Below are positions 25,621 through 33,844 of a stretch of 33,844 bases of DNA, piece by piece. Both the position numbers and the translations under genes were made by a program. Where the stretch lies: assembly GCA_024279865.1 (NCBI GenBank), contig JAJRRC010000086.1, forward strand, positions 1 to 33,844. The letters are read 5' to 3'. Below the pieces are notes generated by a model. That model saw only the letters and a list, made by a program, of their open reading frames with translations. It did no database searches and was not told the DNA's origin. The DNA comes from Planctomycetota bacterium. GTDB lineage: Bacteria > Planctomycetota > Phycisphaerae > Phycisphaerales > Phycisphaeraceae. The first letter of the stretch is position 1, and each line of letters opens with the position of its first letter.

Positions 25621-28600
25621 ATGTCCACAACCATCACCGATAGCAAGTTCGCTGACCTGAAAAATAAACTCCGTGAACTCTTCGAACTCGACAAGTCTGA
25701 TCTGGACTTTGGCATCTATCGCATCATGGCAGCTAAAAACAAGGAAGTCACCGCCTTCCTCGATCGTCAGCTCCGTGATGTGGTCCGCGAGATCCTCGAT
25801 CAGCATGGTGCAGGTGAATCTGACAAGCTTCAGCACCAGCTTGACGAAGCGATCTCCCATGCCAAAGAACTCGGTGCTGATCCAGATTCGCTCCCAAAAA
25901 TACAACAACTCAAAGCTCAACTCACTTCCACCGGCACCACTTCCGGAGCTTACGGAACTTCCGGGGGGACTTCCGGGGGGCAGCTTGAAGCGGATATCTA
26001 CAACCATCTGCTAGCCTTCTTTAGTCGTTACTACGATGAAGGCGACTTCATCTCCAAAAGACGTTACAAGGGCGACACCTATGCCATCCCCTACAACGGC
26101 GAAGAAGTTACCCTCCACTGGGCCAACAAGGATCAGTACTACATCAAGTCCGGCGAATGGCACAAAGACTACCGCTTTTCTGTGACAGGAACTTCCGGGG
26201 GAACTTCCGGGGGAACTTCCGGGGGGACTTCCGGGGGGGGGAAGTCTGTGCGGTTCCAGCTTGTCGAAGCTTCGCAGGAAACCAACAACAACAAAGAACG
26301 CGATGACTCGAAACGCCGCTACATCCTCGCCCACGAAAACCCGATCCATGAAACAGCATCGGAATTGACACTACGGTTTGAATTTCGTGTGCCAACCGAT
26401 CATGACAAACAACGGGCCGAGGGTGCGGTGGCGATCTTTGGCGGCAAATTTGCCACTGGCAAGAATCCGAAAAAGGGTGATGAACGCGAGCAGTTTTGTG
26501 CCGACGCCGAAAAACGCGCAGTCGCAGCCCTCTCCACAACCTGGCTCAAACGCGTCGCCTCGACCAGCACACATGCCACAGAGACGAAGCCCGCCCGCAC
26601 TTTGCTAGGCAAACATATTGATACCTTCACCGCCCGCAACACCTTTGATTATTTCATCCACAAGGACCTTGGCGGATTTCTTAAACGGGAGTTGGATTTT
26701 TATATCAAAAATGAAGTCGTTCGATTGGATGATCTGGAAAACCTTCCTGCAGATCATTTGGTCAAGGTTCAAGGCAAAGTCAAAGCCATCCGCACCGTGG
26801 CTACCAGCATCATCGACTTTTTAGCTGCCATCGAAAACTTCCAGAAAAAGATGTGGCTCAAAAAGAAGTTCGTCTTAAACACCAATTGGCTCGTCACCCT
26901 CGACCGCATCCCCGCCAAGCTCCGTGACACCGTTGCAGCCAATGATGCCCAGTGGGCTGAATGGGAACAACTGGGTTTCAAACCAGAAACCCCCGCCCCC
27001 GCCCCCGGAAGCCCCGAAAGTGGCGGCCAGCAATCTTTGCTCCCCGCCGCCGATTGGCACACCCGCGAGTATCTTGAAGAAAACGACAAACTCGTCGTCG
27101 ATACCCGCTTCTTTGATCCAATGTTCAAAGCAGATGTGTTGGCGAGTGAAGAGGTGTTGGGCGGTGAAAACTTTGACAAAATTCATTGTGGCACTTTTAT
27201 TAATTCAGACAATTTTAATGCATTGAATCTTTTTCAGAGATTGCTTGATGGACAGATCAAGTGTATTCATATCGATCCGCCATATAACACAGCTTCAAGT
27301 GGCTTTATGTACAAAAATAATTACCAACATTCAAGTTGGTTGTCGCTGATGTACGACCGACTGCAAATTGCCCGTAACATGCTCAAAAATGATGGCGTGT
27401 TTCTTTGTCATATTGATGAGTACGAAATTGAACGCCTTCAAATGTTATTTGATCAGTTGGGTTACGTTGATTCGGGTGTTATGGTTTGGGATAAGGGAAT
27501 GCCAACTGCTGGTGCAATAGGATTGGCTACGCAGCACGAATATGTTTTGTGGAGATCAATTGAAAATGTAAGCGTGCGAGTAAGCAAGCAGAATATCGAC
27601 TCGATGCAAATTGCAGCAAAAACGATTATTGAACAATATGGTTCTGCGATACCTGAGGCATTAGCTGAATATCGAAGTTGGTTGAGAAATGAAAAGTCCT
27701 TGGCAAAATCTGAGATGACGTACAATACAATTGACGATCAAGGTCGGCCATTTCGATCAGATAATATGAGTGCTACAGATCGACGAACTAACCCCAAGTT
27801 TTACAAGCCATTGACACATCCAATTACAGGGAAAGAATGCCCTGTTCCAGAGTACGGCTTTCGGTATACCCCTACTACACTAGCTAGGCTCTTGGAAGAA
27901 GATTTAGTTTTATTTGGCGAAACACATGAAAACATGCCTCGTAAAAAAACATTCTTGGAGAACCAAACAAGTAGCCAAGTTCCTTCTTTATACAAGAGTG
28001 GAAGTCGTGGAAAAATGGACTTGGATAATCTGGGTTTAAATTTTCCATTTGCACATCCAGTTGATCTATACGATTACATGCATATGGCTGCTATTGAGTC
28101 TAAAGGGACTATTGTTGATTTTTTTGGTGGATCAGGTACAGCAGCGCATTCAGCAATAAATGTTAACCGCATGCCAGGAAAGAGTGTTAAATTTATTCTC
28201 GCGGAAATGGGAGATCAATTTACTCGCGCAATACGTCCGCGTATCACCAAGGTTCTTTATTCACCGGAATGGAAAGATGGCAAGGCACAGGTGCATGGAC
28301 AGGGGACTTCGGCGTTGGTCAAATACTTTGCATTGGAGAGTTATGAAGATGCGTTAAACAATCTGCCGACGCCTACGGGGGATTTGTTGGCGGATGCGGA
28401 TGAGGCGACGCAGCAGGCGATGATCGCCTACAGCCTTGACTTGGAGATGGGGCCGAACCTGTTGAACCTTGATGCCTTTGCCGACCCTTGGGGGTATACG
28501 ATCAACGCCCAGCTAGCGGGTGAGGACGCGATCACGCCCCATGCGGTGGACCTGATGGAGACGTTTAATTACCTGTTGGGTTTGAAGGTTCATAGCTACG

Positions 28601-29079
28601 GGCCGATTGAGAAATTCACTGCCGAGTTTGAACGTGCAGAACATGCAGATGATATGGGCCGACTCAAAATCAAAGGCAAGCTCCGCCGCGACATGAAAAA
28701 AGGAACGTTCGTCTTCCAACGTGTCGAAGGTGAACTACTTGATGGCACCCGCATCCTAGTAATCTGGCGCAAACTCCCCCCCGGAAGTGCCCCCGCCCCC
28801 GGAAGTGCCCCCGCCCCCGGAAGTGCCCCCGCCCCCGGAAGGCAAGGCAAGGTAGCCTCGACAAGTGCTGAGCAGGATGCTGCGGTACTTGATGCCTGGA
28901 TGGCCCGACATGGCGAGCAGACCAAAGAGCGAAGCGAACACCGTGACTATCACCAGATCTACATCAACGGTCCGGTGACGCTAGAGCAACCCACCGCTGA
29001 AATTCGCACCGTCATGCCCATTGAGCAAACATTCCGCGATAGAATGTTCGAAGATTGTGATGAGGGAGGCATGCTGTGA
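25621..29079 (+). CDS. Large adenine-specific DNA methyltransferase (Mod-like) with repeat insertions
   Basis: 1152 residues. Motif IV is DPPYNT (about 552-557) and motif I is VDFFGGSGTAAHSAI (about 832-846); this order is the beta class, as in type III Mod subunits. Predicted to methylate adenine N6 and protect host DNA. The N-terminal 500 residues contain LDFGIYRIMAAKNKE and a basic KRRYKGDTYAIPYNG region; the C-terminal part follows the catalytic core. Four repeat insertions lie about residues 113-120 and 191-206 (TSGG units), 459-466, and 1053-1075 (PGSAPA units). Residues about 515-880 are AT-rich while both sides are GC-rich. A G9 run (26233-26241) lies in the second insertion. The stop overlaps the next gene by 4 nt (GTGA). 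Confidence 0.9.
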   Translation: MSTTITDSKFADLKNKLRELFELDKSDLDFGIYRIMAAKNKEVTAFLDRQLRDVVREILDQHGAGESDKLQHQLDEAISHAKELGADPDSLPKIQQLKAQLTSTGTTSGAYGTSGGTSGGQLEADIYNHLLAFFSRYYDEGDFISKRRYKGDTYAIPYNGEEVTLHWANKDQYYIKSGEWHKDYRFSVTGTSGGTSGGTSGGTSGGGKSVRFQLVEASQETNNNKERDDSKRRYILAHENPIHETASELTLRFEFRVPTDHDKQRAEGAVAIFGGKFATGKNPKKGDEREQFCADAEKRAVAALSTTWLKRVASTSTHATETKPARTLLGKHIDTFTARNTFDYFIHKDLGGFLKRELDFYIKNEVVRLDDLENLPADHLVKVQGKVKAIRTVATSIIDFLAAIENFQKKMWLKKKFVLNTNWLVTLDRIPAKLRDTVAANDAQWAEWEQLGFKPETPAPAPGSPESGGQQSLLPAADWHTREYLEENDKLVVDTRFFDPMFKADVLASEEVLGGENFDKIHCGTFINSDNFNALNLFQRLLDGQIKCIHIDPPYNTASSGFMYKNNYQHSSWLSLMYDRLQIARNMLKNDGVFLCHIDEYEIERLQMLFDQLGYVDSGVMVWDKGMPTAGAIGLATQHEYVLWRSIENVSVRVSKQNIDSMQIAAKTIIEQYGSAIPEALAEYRSWLRNEKSLAKSEMTYNTIDDQGRPFRSDNMSATDRRTNPKFYKPLTHPITGKECPVPEYGFRYTPTTLARLLEEDLVLFGETHENMPRKKTFLENQTSSQVPSLYKSGSRGKMDLDNLGLNFPFAHPVDLYDYMHMAAIESKGTIVDFFGGSGTAAHSAINVNRMPGKSVKFILAEMGDQFTRAIRPRITKVLYSPEWKDGKAQVHGQGTSALVKYFALESYEDALNNLPTPTGDLLADADEATQQAMIAYSLDLEMGPNLLNLDAFADPWGYTINAQLAGEDAITPHAVDLMETFNYLLGLKVHSYGPIEKFTAEFERAEHADDMGRLKIKGKLRRDMKKGTFVFQRVEGELLDGTRILVIWRKLPPGSAPAPGSAPAPGSAPAPGRQGKVASTSAEQDAAVLDAWMARHGEQTKERSEHRDYHQIYINGPVTLEQPTAEIRTVMPIEQTFRDRMFEDCDEGGML
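25958..25979 (+). repeat. Two 12-nt CTTCCGGGGG repeats in the methyltransferase
   Basis: Exact cores at 25958 and 25970, with a degenerate one (CTTCCGGAGC) at about 25940. Translated as TSGG TSGG. The upstream CTTCCACCGG at 25924 also resembles the core. Confidence 0.85.
26192..26241 (+). repeat. Four 12-nt CTTCCGGGGG repeats and a G9 run in the methyltransferase
   Basis: Cores at 26192, 26204, 26216 and 26228, then G9 at 26233-26241. Translated as TSGG repeated four times. Loops of 6-7 nt between the G-runs fit a G-quadruplex. The single-base run is the part that could shift frame by slippage. Confidence 0.9.
27002..27011 (-). repeat. Single CCCCCGGAAG copy, reverse orientation, in the methyltransferase
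   Basis: Lies in a GCCCCCGCCCCC context and encodes Pro/Ala-rich APAPGSPESGG, a likely linker. Confidence 0.75.
27165..28260 (+). other. AT-rich catalytic core segment of the methyltransferase
   Basis: Lines sampled by eye run 27-40% GC between about 27181 and 28200, against 57-65% just before (26881-26940) and after (28441-28500). The segment covers motif IV, the likely target-recognition region and motif I. The change is abrupt at about 27165 and gradual near 28260. This pattern suggests that the core and specificity region were exchanged by recombination. Confidence 0.75.
28778..28841 (-). repeat. Four 18-nt CCCCCGGAAG repeats in the methyltransferase
   Basis: Cores at 28778, 28796, 28814 and 28832, spaced 18 nt so frame is kept, in the opposite orientation to the first two insertions. 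Translated as PGSAPA units. Confidence 0.9.
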
Positions 29080-30152
29080 GCAGCGAGATCACACCGGGTA
29101 ACGCAGGCGAATTTTTGCTGTACCAGACTGAAGATGGCAAAACACGAGTCGATGTACGCATCGAAGCAGAGTCGGTTTGGCTGTCACTAATGCAAATGAC
29201 AGAGCTGTTTGGGCGTGATAAGTCTGTTATTTCCAGACACATAAACAACGTATTTGATGAAGGTGAACTGAATCGCGCTTCAACTGTTGCAAATTATGCA
29301 ACAGTTCAAACCGAAGGCAGCCGCACGATCACTCGGCAGGTTGAGTACTTCAATCTGGATGTGATTATTTCCGTGGGGTATCGCGTTAAATCCTTGCGAG
29401 GCACGCAGTTTCGCATTTGGGCAACACAACGCTTACGAGAGTACATCGTCAAAGGTTTCACGATGGACGATGACCGACTTAAGCAGATCGGTGGCGGTGA
29501 TTACTTCCAAGAATTGCTTGATCGCATTCGTGATATCCGTTCATCTGAACGGGTGTTTTGGCGGAAAGTACTCGATATCTATGCGACAAGTATTGACTAT
29601 GACGCAAGCGTGGAAGCTTCAAAAACATTTTTCCAGATCGTTCAGAACAAAATGCACTGGGCAACCCACGGCCAGACCGCAGCAGAATTGATCTACCGTC
29701 GTGCCGATGCTAGCAAACCCCAAATGGGATTGACCACTTGGAAAAGTGAGCGTCCCAAAAAGTCCGACGCAGTCGTGGCTAAGAATTACTTGGCTGAAGA
29801 TGAGATCAAGGCTTTAAATTTGATCGTTACGTCCTATCTAGACTTTGCAGAGTTGCAAGCGATGAGTCGTAAGTCGATGACCATGGCTAACTGGATTTCC
29901 AAACTCGATGATTTTATTAAACTCACCGACCGAGAAATTCTCACACATGCTGGAAAAATTTCCCACGATCAAGCGATGAAAAAGGCCAAGCTGGAATTTG
30001 AGCTATTTAAAAAATCACAGGCACAGCTGCCCCAAGCGGTGGATGAGCATTTTGATCAGGCAATTAACGATGTCAAGCGATTGACAAAATCCAAGCCCGC
30101 CACACCGCCTGCAAAACGATCCAAAGGTAAGAAGGGCAAAGACCAGTCATGA
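29076..30152 (+). CDS. RhuM-family protein
   Basis: 358 residues of the virulence RhuM family. FLLYQTEDGKTRVDVRIEAESVWLSLMQM at the start, FGRDKSVISRHINNVF (a helix-turn-helix-like stretch) and NLDVIISVGYRVKSLRGTQF with WATQRLREYIVKGFTM are the family core. RhuM was named from a Salmonella pathogenicity island and its relatives often lie next to restriction systems, but the activity is unknown. A DNA-binding or regulatory role is plausible. The C-terminus is Lys-rich (TPPAKRSKGKKGKDQ), as is the N-terminus of the next protein. Start is GTG in GTGA overlapping the methyltransferase stop; its own TGA overlaps the next ATG. Confidence 0.88.
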   Translation: MSSEITPGNAGEFLLYQTEDGKTRVDVRIEAESVWLSLMQMTELFGRDKSVISRHINNVFDEGELNRASTVANYATVQTEGSRTITRQVEYFNLDVIISVGYRVKSLRGTQFRIWATQRLREYIVKGFTMDDDRLKQIGGGDYFQELLDRIRDIRSSERVFWRKVLDIYATSIDYDASVEASKTFFQIVQNKMHWATHGQTAAELIYRRADASKPQMGLTTWKSERPKKSDAVVAKNYLAEDEIKALNLIVTSYLDFAELQAMSRKSMTMANWISKLDDFIKLTDREILTHAGKISHDQAMKKAKLEFELFKKSQAQLPQAVDEHFDQAINDVKRLTKSKPATPPAKRSKGKKGKDQS

Positions 30153-33100
30153 GTAAGACTACCGCCAAAAAACCACGCAAGACGACCAAAAAGTCCAAGG
30201 GTGACAAGTCGGACTTTCATAAGCAGACCGTGCTTTTCCACTGGGCAATGTCGAAGCTGGGCGTAAGTAGCCTACAAGACATGCGTGACCGCTTTCAATT
30301 GTCGCCTGATAGTGAGGAAGGGATCGACCCACGCACAGGCAATCACCAGTTCTTTGATGCTATTGTTAATGCATTACCTACGGCAGCAGGCGTGATCCCT
30401 GCTGACCGGCTGGCGAGTTATGAGCAGAATATTCTGGAATATACGCAGGCGCTCAATGTATCGCGTCTGCATCACAGCCAACCCAAGATTGACTGGAAAT
30501 ATCATCAGTATCTGGCGTTGTTATTTACAGAGTTGTATCTGGATTGTTATTTCAATAATGCAGATGGATTGCGCGATGAAATCAATCAGACCATCGCAGC
30601 ACATAATGAGCAGGCAACCCAAGTGGATCAAGTCGAGCCCTTCGACACGCAGGTTGACGCAAGGCAGCAGTTGGCACGATTGGCGTTTTGGTGTGCGACA
30701 GGCAGTGGCAAAACGCTGCTGATGCATATGAATGTCAGGCAGTTTCAGTATTATCAGAAAATGGCTTATCAGGCAGGCAAGTGGCCGAAGCTCGATCAGG
30801 TCATTCTTGTCACTCCCAATGACGGCCTTAGCGCCCAGCATGATGTGGAATTCACCCAGTCAGGATTCAGCGTCATTACCATCGGTGAGCAAGGTGCTAG
30901 CGAACTCTTCGCAGAGCAGACGAGGCAGGCAATTAAAATTCTGTCGATTCATAAATTCCAAGATGACCATGGCAAGACAACCATCGCCACCGAAGCGTTT
31001 GAAGGGTGTAACTTGGTACTTGTCGATGAAGGCCATCGAGGGGCTGGTAGTGGTGAAGACGGCAAATGGATGCGTCGGCGTGACCAACTAGCCAAGGGCG
31101 GTTTCTGTATTGAGTATTCGGCGACCTTCAAGGAAGCCATCGGCAATAATGAAGTCATGCGTAACCGCTACGCCCGGTGTATTCTCTTTGACTATGCTTA
31201 TCGCAGCTTTTACCGCGACGGGTACGGCAAGGATTTCAACATCCTCAACCTTGAAGACGACACCAAACAAAAACGCTATCTGACAGCGGCATTACTGCTG
31301 TATTACCAGCAACTGCGTGTGTGGCGTGATGGCGGCGATGCCATGAAAACCTTTCGAGTGGATAAGCCGCTGTGGGTGTTTGTTGGGCATACCGTGGTGG
31401 GCAAGCTCTCTAATGTGGATGACAAGGCCTCCGTGTCGGATGTGGTGGAAGTGCTGTTGTTTGTTAATGGGTTTCTCTCCAATGTTCAAGCATCTATTGA
31501 GTTGATTCAAAGTTTGCTTGAGGAAGGATTCAAGAACCAAAACGGGTGTGACCTGTTGGCACATCGTCTGCCGCACCTAGATATCTCAGGGAACAAACCG
31601 GCGCTGGCTAAAGAACTGCATGCTGGGATTCTTCGTGAGGTGTTTCAGGCACCGGGTGGGGGTAGTCTGGCGGTGCAACTACTCAAAAATGCAACCGGCG
31701 AACTGGCTGTCAAAGTCGGTGAAGGCGATGCCTTTGGCGTGGTGAACGTGGGCGACCCTATTGCGGTGGCGGACGCATGTGCAGAGCATGGTATCGTTAG
31801 GCTAGAAGACGACCAAGTGCGCGATTCTCTGTTCAAGGGCATCAACCGTGATGACAGCCCGATCAATCTACTGGTAGGTTCCCGCAAGTTCACCGAAGGC
31901 TGGAACTCATGGCGAGTCTCATCTATCGGCCTGATGCGGATGGGCAAGACAGAAGGCACGCAGATCATTCAGTTGTTTGGCCGTGGTGTGAGATTACGCG
32001 GATACCGCATGAGCTTGCGACGATCTTCAGTCCTGACAGGCATCCCTATACCACCCAAAAATCTGAGGCAGGTAGAAACGTTACAGGTCTTTGGCGTCAA
32101 GGCCAGCTACATGAACACGTTCCGTGATTGGATGAAAGACGAAGTTCCCGAGGCGATGGAGAAGCAAATTTGGGATTTACCTGTGGTAAAGAATCTGCCA
32201 TCACGCACACTCAAGACGCTGAGGCTTAAAGATGTAATCGACGGTGTGCAGGTGGAACGAGGACAGGCCTTCCGCAAGTTGGGCCCTTTGGTTCAGTTGC
32301 GTCCGCCGCATGATACGACACCAGAAGATGCTTGGTTACGCAGTCACAAAACGAGGCTGAACTGGTTGCCACGCATCCGGGGGATAGCTGGCTCAGATCG
32401 AAAAATATCTGCTACGGTGGGTGAAGCTGGTGAATTCCCGCATCAGATGTTCACGGCTGTGCACATCGCCTTGCTGAATCTGGATGAATTACTCTTCGGG
32501 CTCGAAGCGTTCAAGGCAACTCGTGGTCTGGATCGACTGCATGCGGATTGTCAGTCCATTGCTGCGATGCTTGCAGCAGGAGGCTGGTATGAATTGCAGG
32601 CCACAACAGATGACATGCGAACTGACCGCTATGAAAATCGATCTCAGTGGCAGCGTATGGCTCAGCAACTGATCAACGCTTATGCCGAACGGTTCTATCG
32701 GTTCACGCGCAATCGATGGGAAGCGCCGTACATTGAAGTTGCTGAGATAGATGAACGTGACTTGGACGGGACGGACTACACGATTGAAACAACCGAGTTA
32801 GTGAAGTCAACTGAAGAAATTCAACAGATCGCAACGTTTGTTGAAAATCTTAAGCAAACTCTTGGTGCAGATTTGCTGGCCCCATGGAGTCAATGGCATG
32901 GCCGCTGGAAAACCGTGCCGTTTGTGGGCCATCTCTATCAGCCGCTTCTGTATGTGGGTAAGAATGCTCAGATAAAAATCAGTCCGGTGGCGTTAGACAA
33001 ACACGAAGCCTTGTTTGTAGAAGATTTGGCGATCTGGTGTAGCAAGAATAAAGGTAAGGAAATTTACTTGCTACGGAATCAGGCAGTGACTGGTCTTGGG

Positions 33101-33463
33101 TTCTTCCAAGCAGCCAACTTTTTCCCAGACTTCCTGCTTTGGGTTCAAGATAATGAACAGCAACATCTGGTGTTCGTTGACCCCAAGGGGCTGCACCACT
33201 TTGACCCATCAGATCCCAAAATCCAATTTGCCACAAGAGACATTCCCCGACTTCAACAAACAGTCGATCAGCAATCACAGGATTTGAAGCTGCACTCATT
33301 CATTCTGTCGAATACGCCCTTTGCCAGTTTGGGCTGGTCGAAGGATGATGGTGATAAGATGTCTAGGGATGAAATCAAAGCGTTGGGGGTGCTCTTTCAG
33401 GTGGATGATGCCACAAGCTATGTTGATGAAATGTTCAATGTCATCCAGCCAGCACTTTCATGA
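30149..33463 (+). CDS. Type III Res-like helicase-nuclease
   Basis: 1104 residues. After a Lys-rich N-terminus, AFWCATGSGKTLLMHMN (about 180-196) is Walker A, LVDEGHRGAG (about 291-300) is a DEGH Walker B, and IQLFGRGVRLRGYRMS is motif VI, with FTEGWNSWRVSSIGLM as motif V. This is the superfamily 2 core of Res subunits. Near the C-terminus, FFPDFLLWVQDNEQ followed by HLVFVDPKGLHH (about residues 994-1018) fits PD-x(n)-D-x-K, the catalytic pattern of Mrr-like PD-(D/E)xK nucleases. The protein is therefore predicted to translocate along and cut unmodified DNA. The ATG overlaps the RhuM stop (ATGA), so production should track that of the genes before it. Confidence 0.88.
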   Translation: MSKTTAKKPRKTTKKSKGDKSDFHKQTVLFHWAMSKLGVSSLQDMRDRFQLSPDSEEGIDPRTGNHQFFDAIVNALPTAAGVIPADRLASYEQNILEYTQALNVSRLHHSQPKIDWKYHQYLALLFTELYLDCYFNNADGLRDEINQTIAAHNEQATQVDQVEPFDTQVDARQQLARLAFWCATGSGKTLLMHMNVRQFQYYQKMAYQAGKWPKLDQVILVTPNDGLSAQHDVEFTQSGFSVITIGEQGASELFAEQTRQAIKILSIHKFQDDHGKTTIATEAFEGCNLVLVDEGHRGAGSGEDGKWMRRRDQLAKGGFCIEYSATFKEAIGNNEVMRNRYARCILFDYAYRSFYRDGYGKDFNILNLEDDTKQKRYLTAALLLYYQQLRVWRDGGDAMKTFRVDKPLWVFVGHTVVGKLSNVDDKASVSDVVEVLLFVNGFLSNVQASIELIQSLLEEGFKNQNGCDLLAHRLPHLDISGNKPALAKELHAGILREVFQAPGGGSLAVQLLKNATGELAVKVGEGDAFGVVNVGDPIAVADACAEHGIVRLEDDQVRDSLFKGINRDDSPINLLVGSRKFTEGWNSWRVSSIGLMRMGKTEGTQIIQLFGRGVRLRGYRMSLRRSSVLTGIPIPPKNLRQVETLQVFGVKASYMNTFRDWMKDEVPEAMEKQIWDLPVVKNLPSRTLKTLRLKDVIDGVQVERGQAFRKLGPLVQLRPPHDTTPEDAWLRSHKTRLNWLPRIRGIAGSDRKISATVGEAGEFPHQMFTAVHIALLNLDELLFGLEAFKATRGLDRLHADCQSIAAMLAAGGWYELQATTDDMRTDRYENRSQWQRMAQQLINAYAERFYRFTRNRWEAPYIEVAEIDERDLDGTDYTIETTELVKSTEEIQQIATFVENLKQTLGADLLAPWSQWHGRWKTVPFVGHLYQPLLYVGKNAQIKISPVALDKHEALFVEDLAIWCSKNKGKEIYLLRNQAVTGLGFFQAANFFPDFLLWVQDNEQQHLVFVDPKGLHHFDPSDPKIQFATRDIPRLQQTVDQQSQDLKLHSFILSNTPFASLGWSKDDGDKMSRDEIKALGVLFQVDDATSYVDEMFNVIQPALS

Positions 33464-33525
33464 AGAGGCAGGCCCTTAAGGAACAATGGGGTAAAAACCT
33501 ACTGCATGTCGTCGGGCCCGCTTAG
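33460..33525 (+). CDS. Very short open frame after the Res-like gene
   Basis: ATG at 33460 overlaps the Res stop as ATGA, exactly as the previous junction does, and reads 21 codons (MKRQALKEQWGKNLLHVV...) to TAG. It may be a decayed remnant of a fifth operon gene, a short real peptide, or chance. Confidence 0.25.
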   Translation: MKRQALKEQWGKNLLHVVGPA

Positions 33526-33844
33526 CAGAAATGATCGCCGCGACCATCAACAATGAATATTGTGTCGTAATAAAATTGCTTACATACAAAAGCCGTAATT
33601 CAAAAATAACCAATATGTAGGTTGCCAAATACCCGTTGTGGAGTCTTGATACCTGTAAGGAACACCACGACTTTGAAACTACTTGATATTGTTATATTGG
33701 GGTAATATACTGCTTCCAGTTGATTTTTCCCGTTTTTACGATGCCTGAATATGAAAGTTTTCCGTCATCAGGCTCTGCAATTCCCGCAAGTATTTTTTGC
33801 GTTTTCGAAAAAAACTTTTACAAGCTTTTTTGAATTCTGCAAAC
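33526..33844. other. AT-rich end region with no recognisable gene
   Basis: About 320 bp. No reading frame of useful length, RNA gene or mobile-element end is evident. It contains one good promoter (33683-33711) and an A/T-rich imperfect hairpin near 33788-33817 (AAGTATTTTTTGCG ... AAAAAAACTT). Confidence 0.5.
33683..33711 (+). promoter_or_regulatory. Sigma-70-like promoter reading out of the window
   Basis: TTGATA (33683-33688), a 17-nt spacer and TATACT (33706-33711): five of six matches in each box at ideal spacing. It should drive a gene beginning beyond 33844. Confidence 0.5.

Noticed and set aside
22716-33463. DISARM or BREX system
   Set aside because: A SNF2 helicase and a methyltransferase are present, but no drmA, drmB, drmC, brxC or pglZ-like gene is in the window.

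Overview
The window looks like a chromosome segment of a Gram-negative-type bacterium, most likely a planctomycete of the Phycisphaerae kind. This is inference from gene content: a Cys-type sulfatase and a lipoprotein GH5 hydrolase, a Kdo pathway pair (kdsD-kdsC), ScpA with a long acidic tail, divergent Fur and HD-GYP proteins, and an isolated nuoA. No rRNA or tRNA is present to settle it. Base composition is moderately GC-rich with AT-rich islands.

Layout. 1-1523: the start of an unknown gene leaving the window, then a dead IS701-like insertion sequence (one nonsense codon, one frameshift, CTAG target duplication) that landed just past galE. 1536-4782 (minus strand): galE, a DedA/YqaA-type membrane protein, a possible two-gene toxin-antitoxin pair with an ART-like protein, and a secreted CBM-like protein. 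4783-9787: a divergent regulatory region with repeated palindromes, a GH5 lipoprotein, a sulfatase, a membrane 4Fe-4S protein and scpA. 9982-16106: kdsD-kdsC, adk, nuoA, a degenerate HD-GYP protein, and the overlapping thiL-tsaE pair with yacG. 16268-21935: a Fur-family regulator, hom, a secreted Arg/Gly/Asp-rich protein, a 44-bp tandem repeat array and gyrB.

22444-33525 is the accessory region and the most interesting part. A possible promoter/operator precedes a tight four-gene operon: SNF2/HepA-like helicase, large beta-class adenine methyltransferase, RhuM-family protein, and type III Res-like helicase with a C-terminal PD-(D/E)xK-like nuclease motif. The last three genes overlap by 4 nt (GTGA, ATGA). 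This is a restriction-modification-like defence system, but its make-up matches no standard type I, II, III, BREX or DISARM layout I know. The methyltransferase has an AT-rich catalytic core between GC-rich flanks, which suggests domain exchange, and a run of nine G that could make it phase-variable.

Running through the window is a repeat family built on the 10-mer CTTCCGGGGG (complement CCCCCGGAAG). I count about 22 exact copies by eye, where chance would give well under one. Inside genes the copies recur every 12 or 18 nt, and a related GC-rich repeat recurs every 9 nt. All these periods preserve the reading frame, giving Thr/Ala-Ser-Gly-Gly, Pro-Gly-Ser-Ala-Pro-Ala and Arg-Gly-Asp repeats. 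Outside genes the period is 44 nt, which does not. Copies lie inside the essential gene tsaE, at four places in the methyltransferase (both orientations), at the galE stop codon and between genes. This looks like an expanding, frame-tolerated repeat family, probably with G-quadruplex potential.
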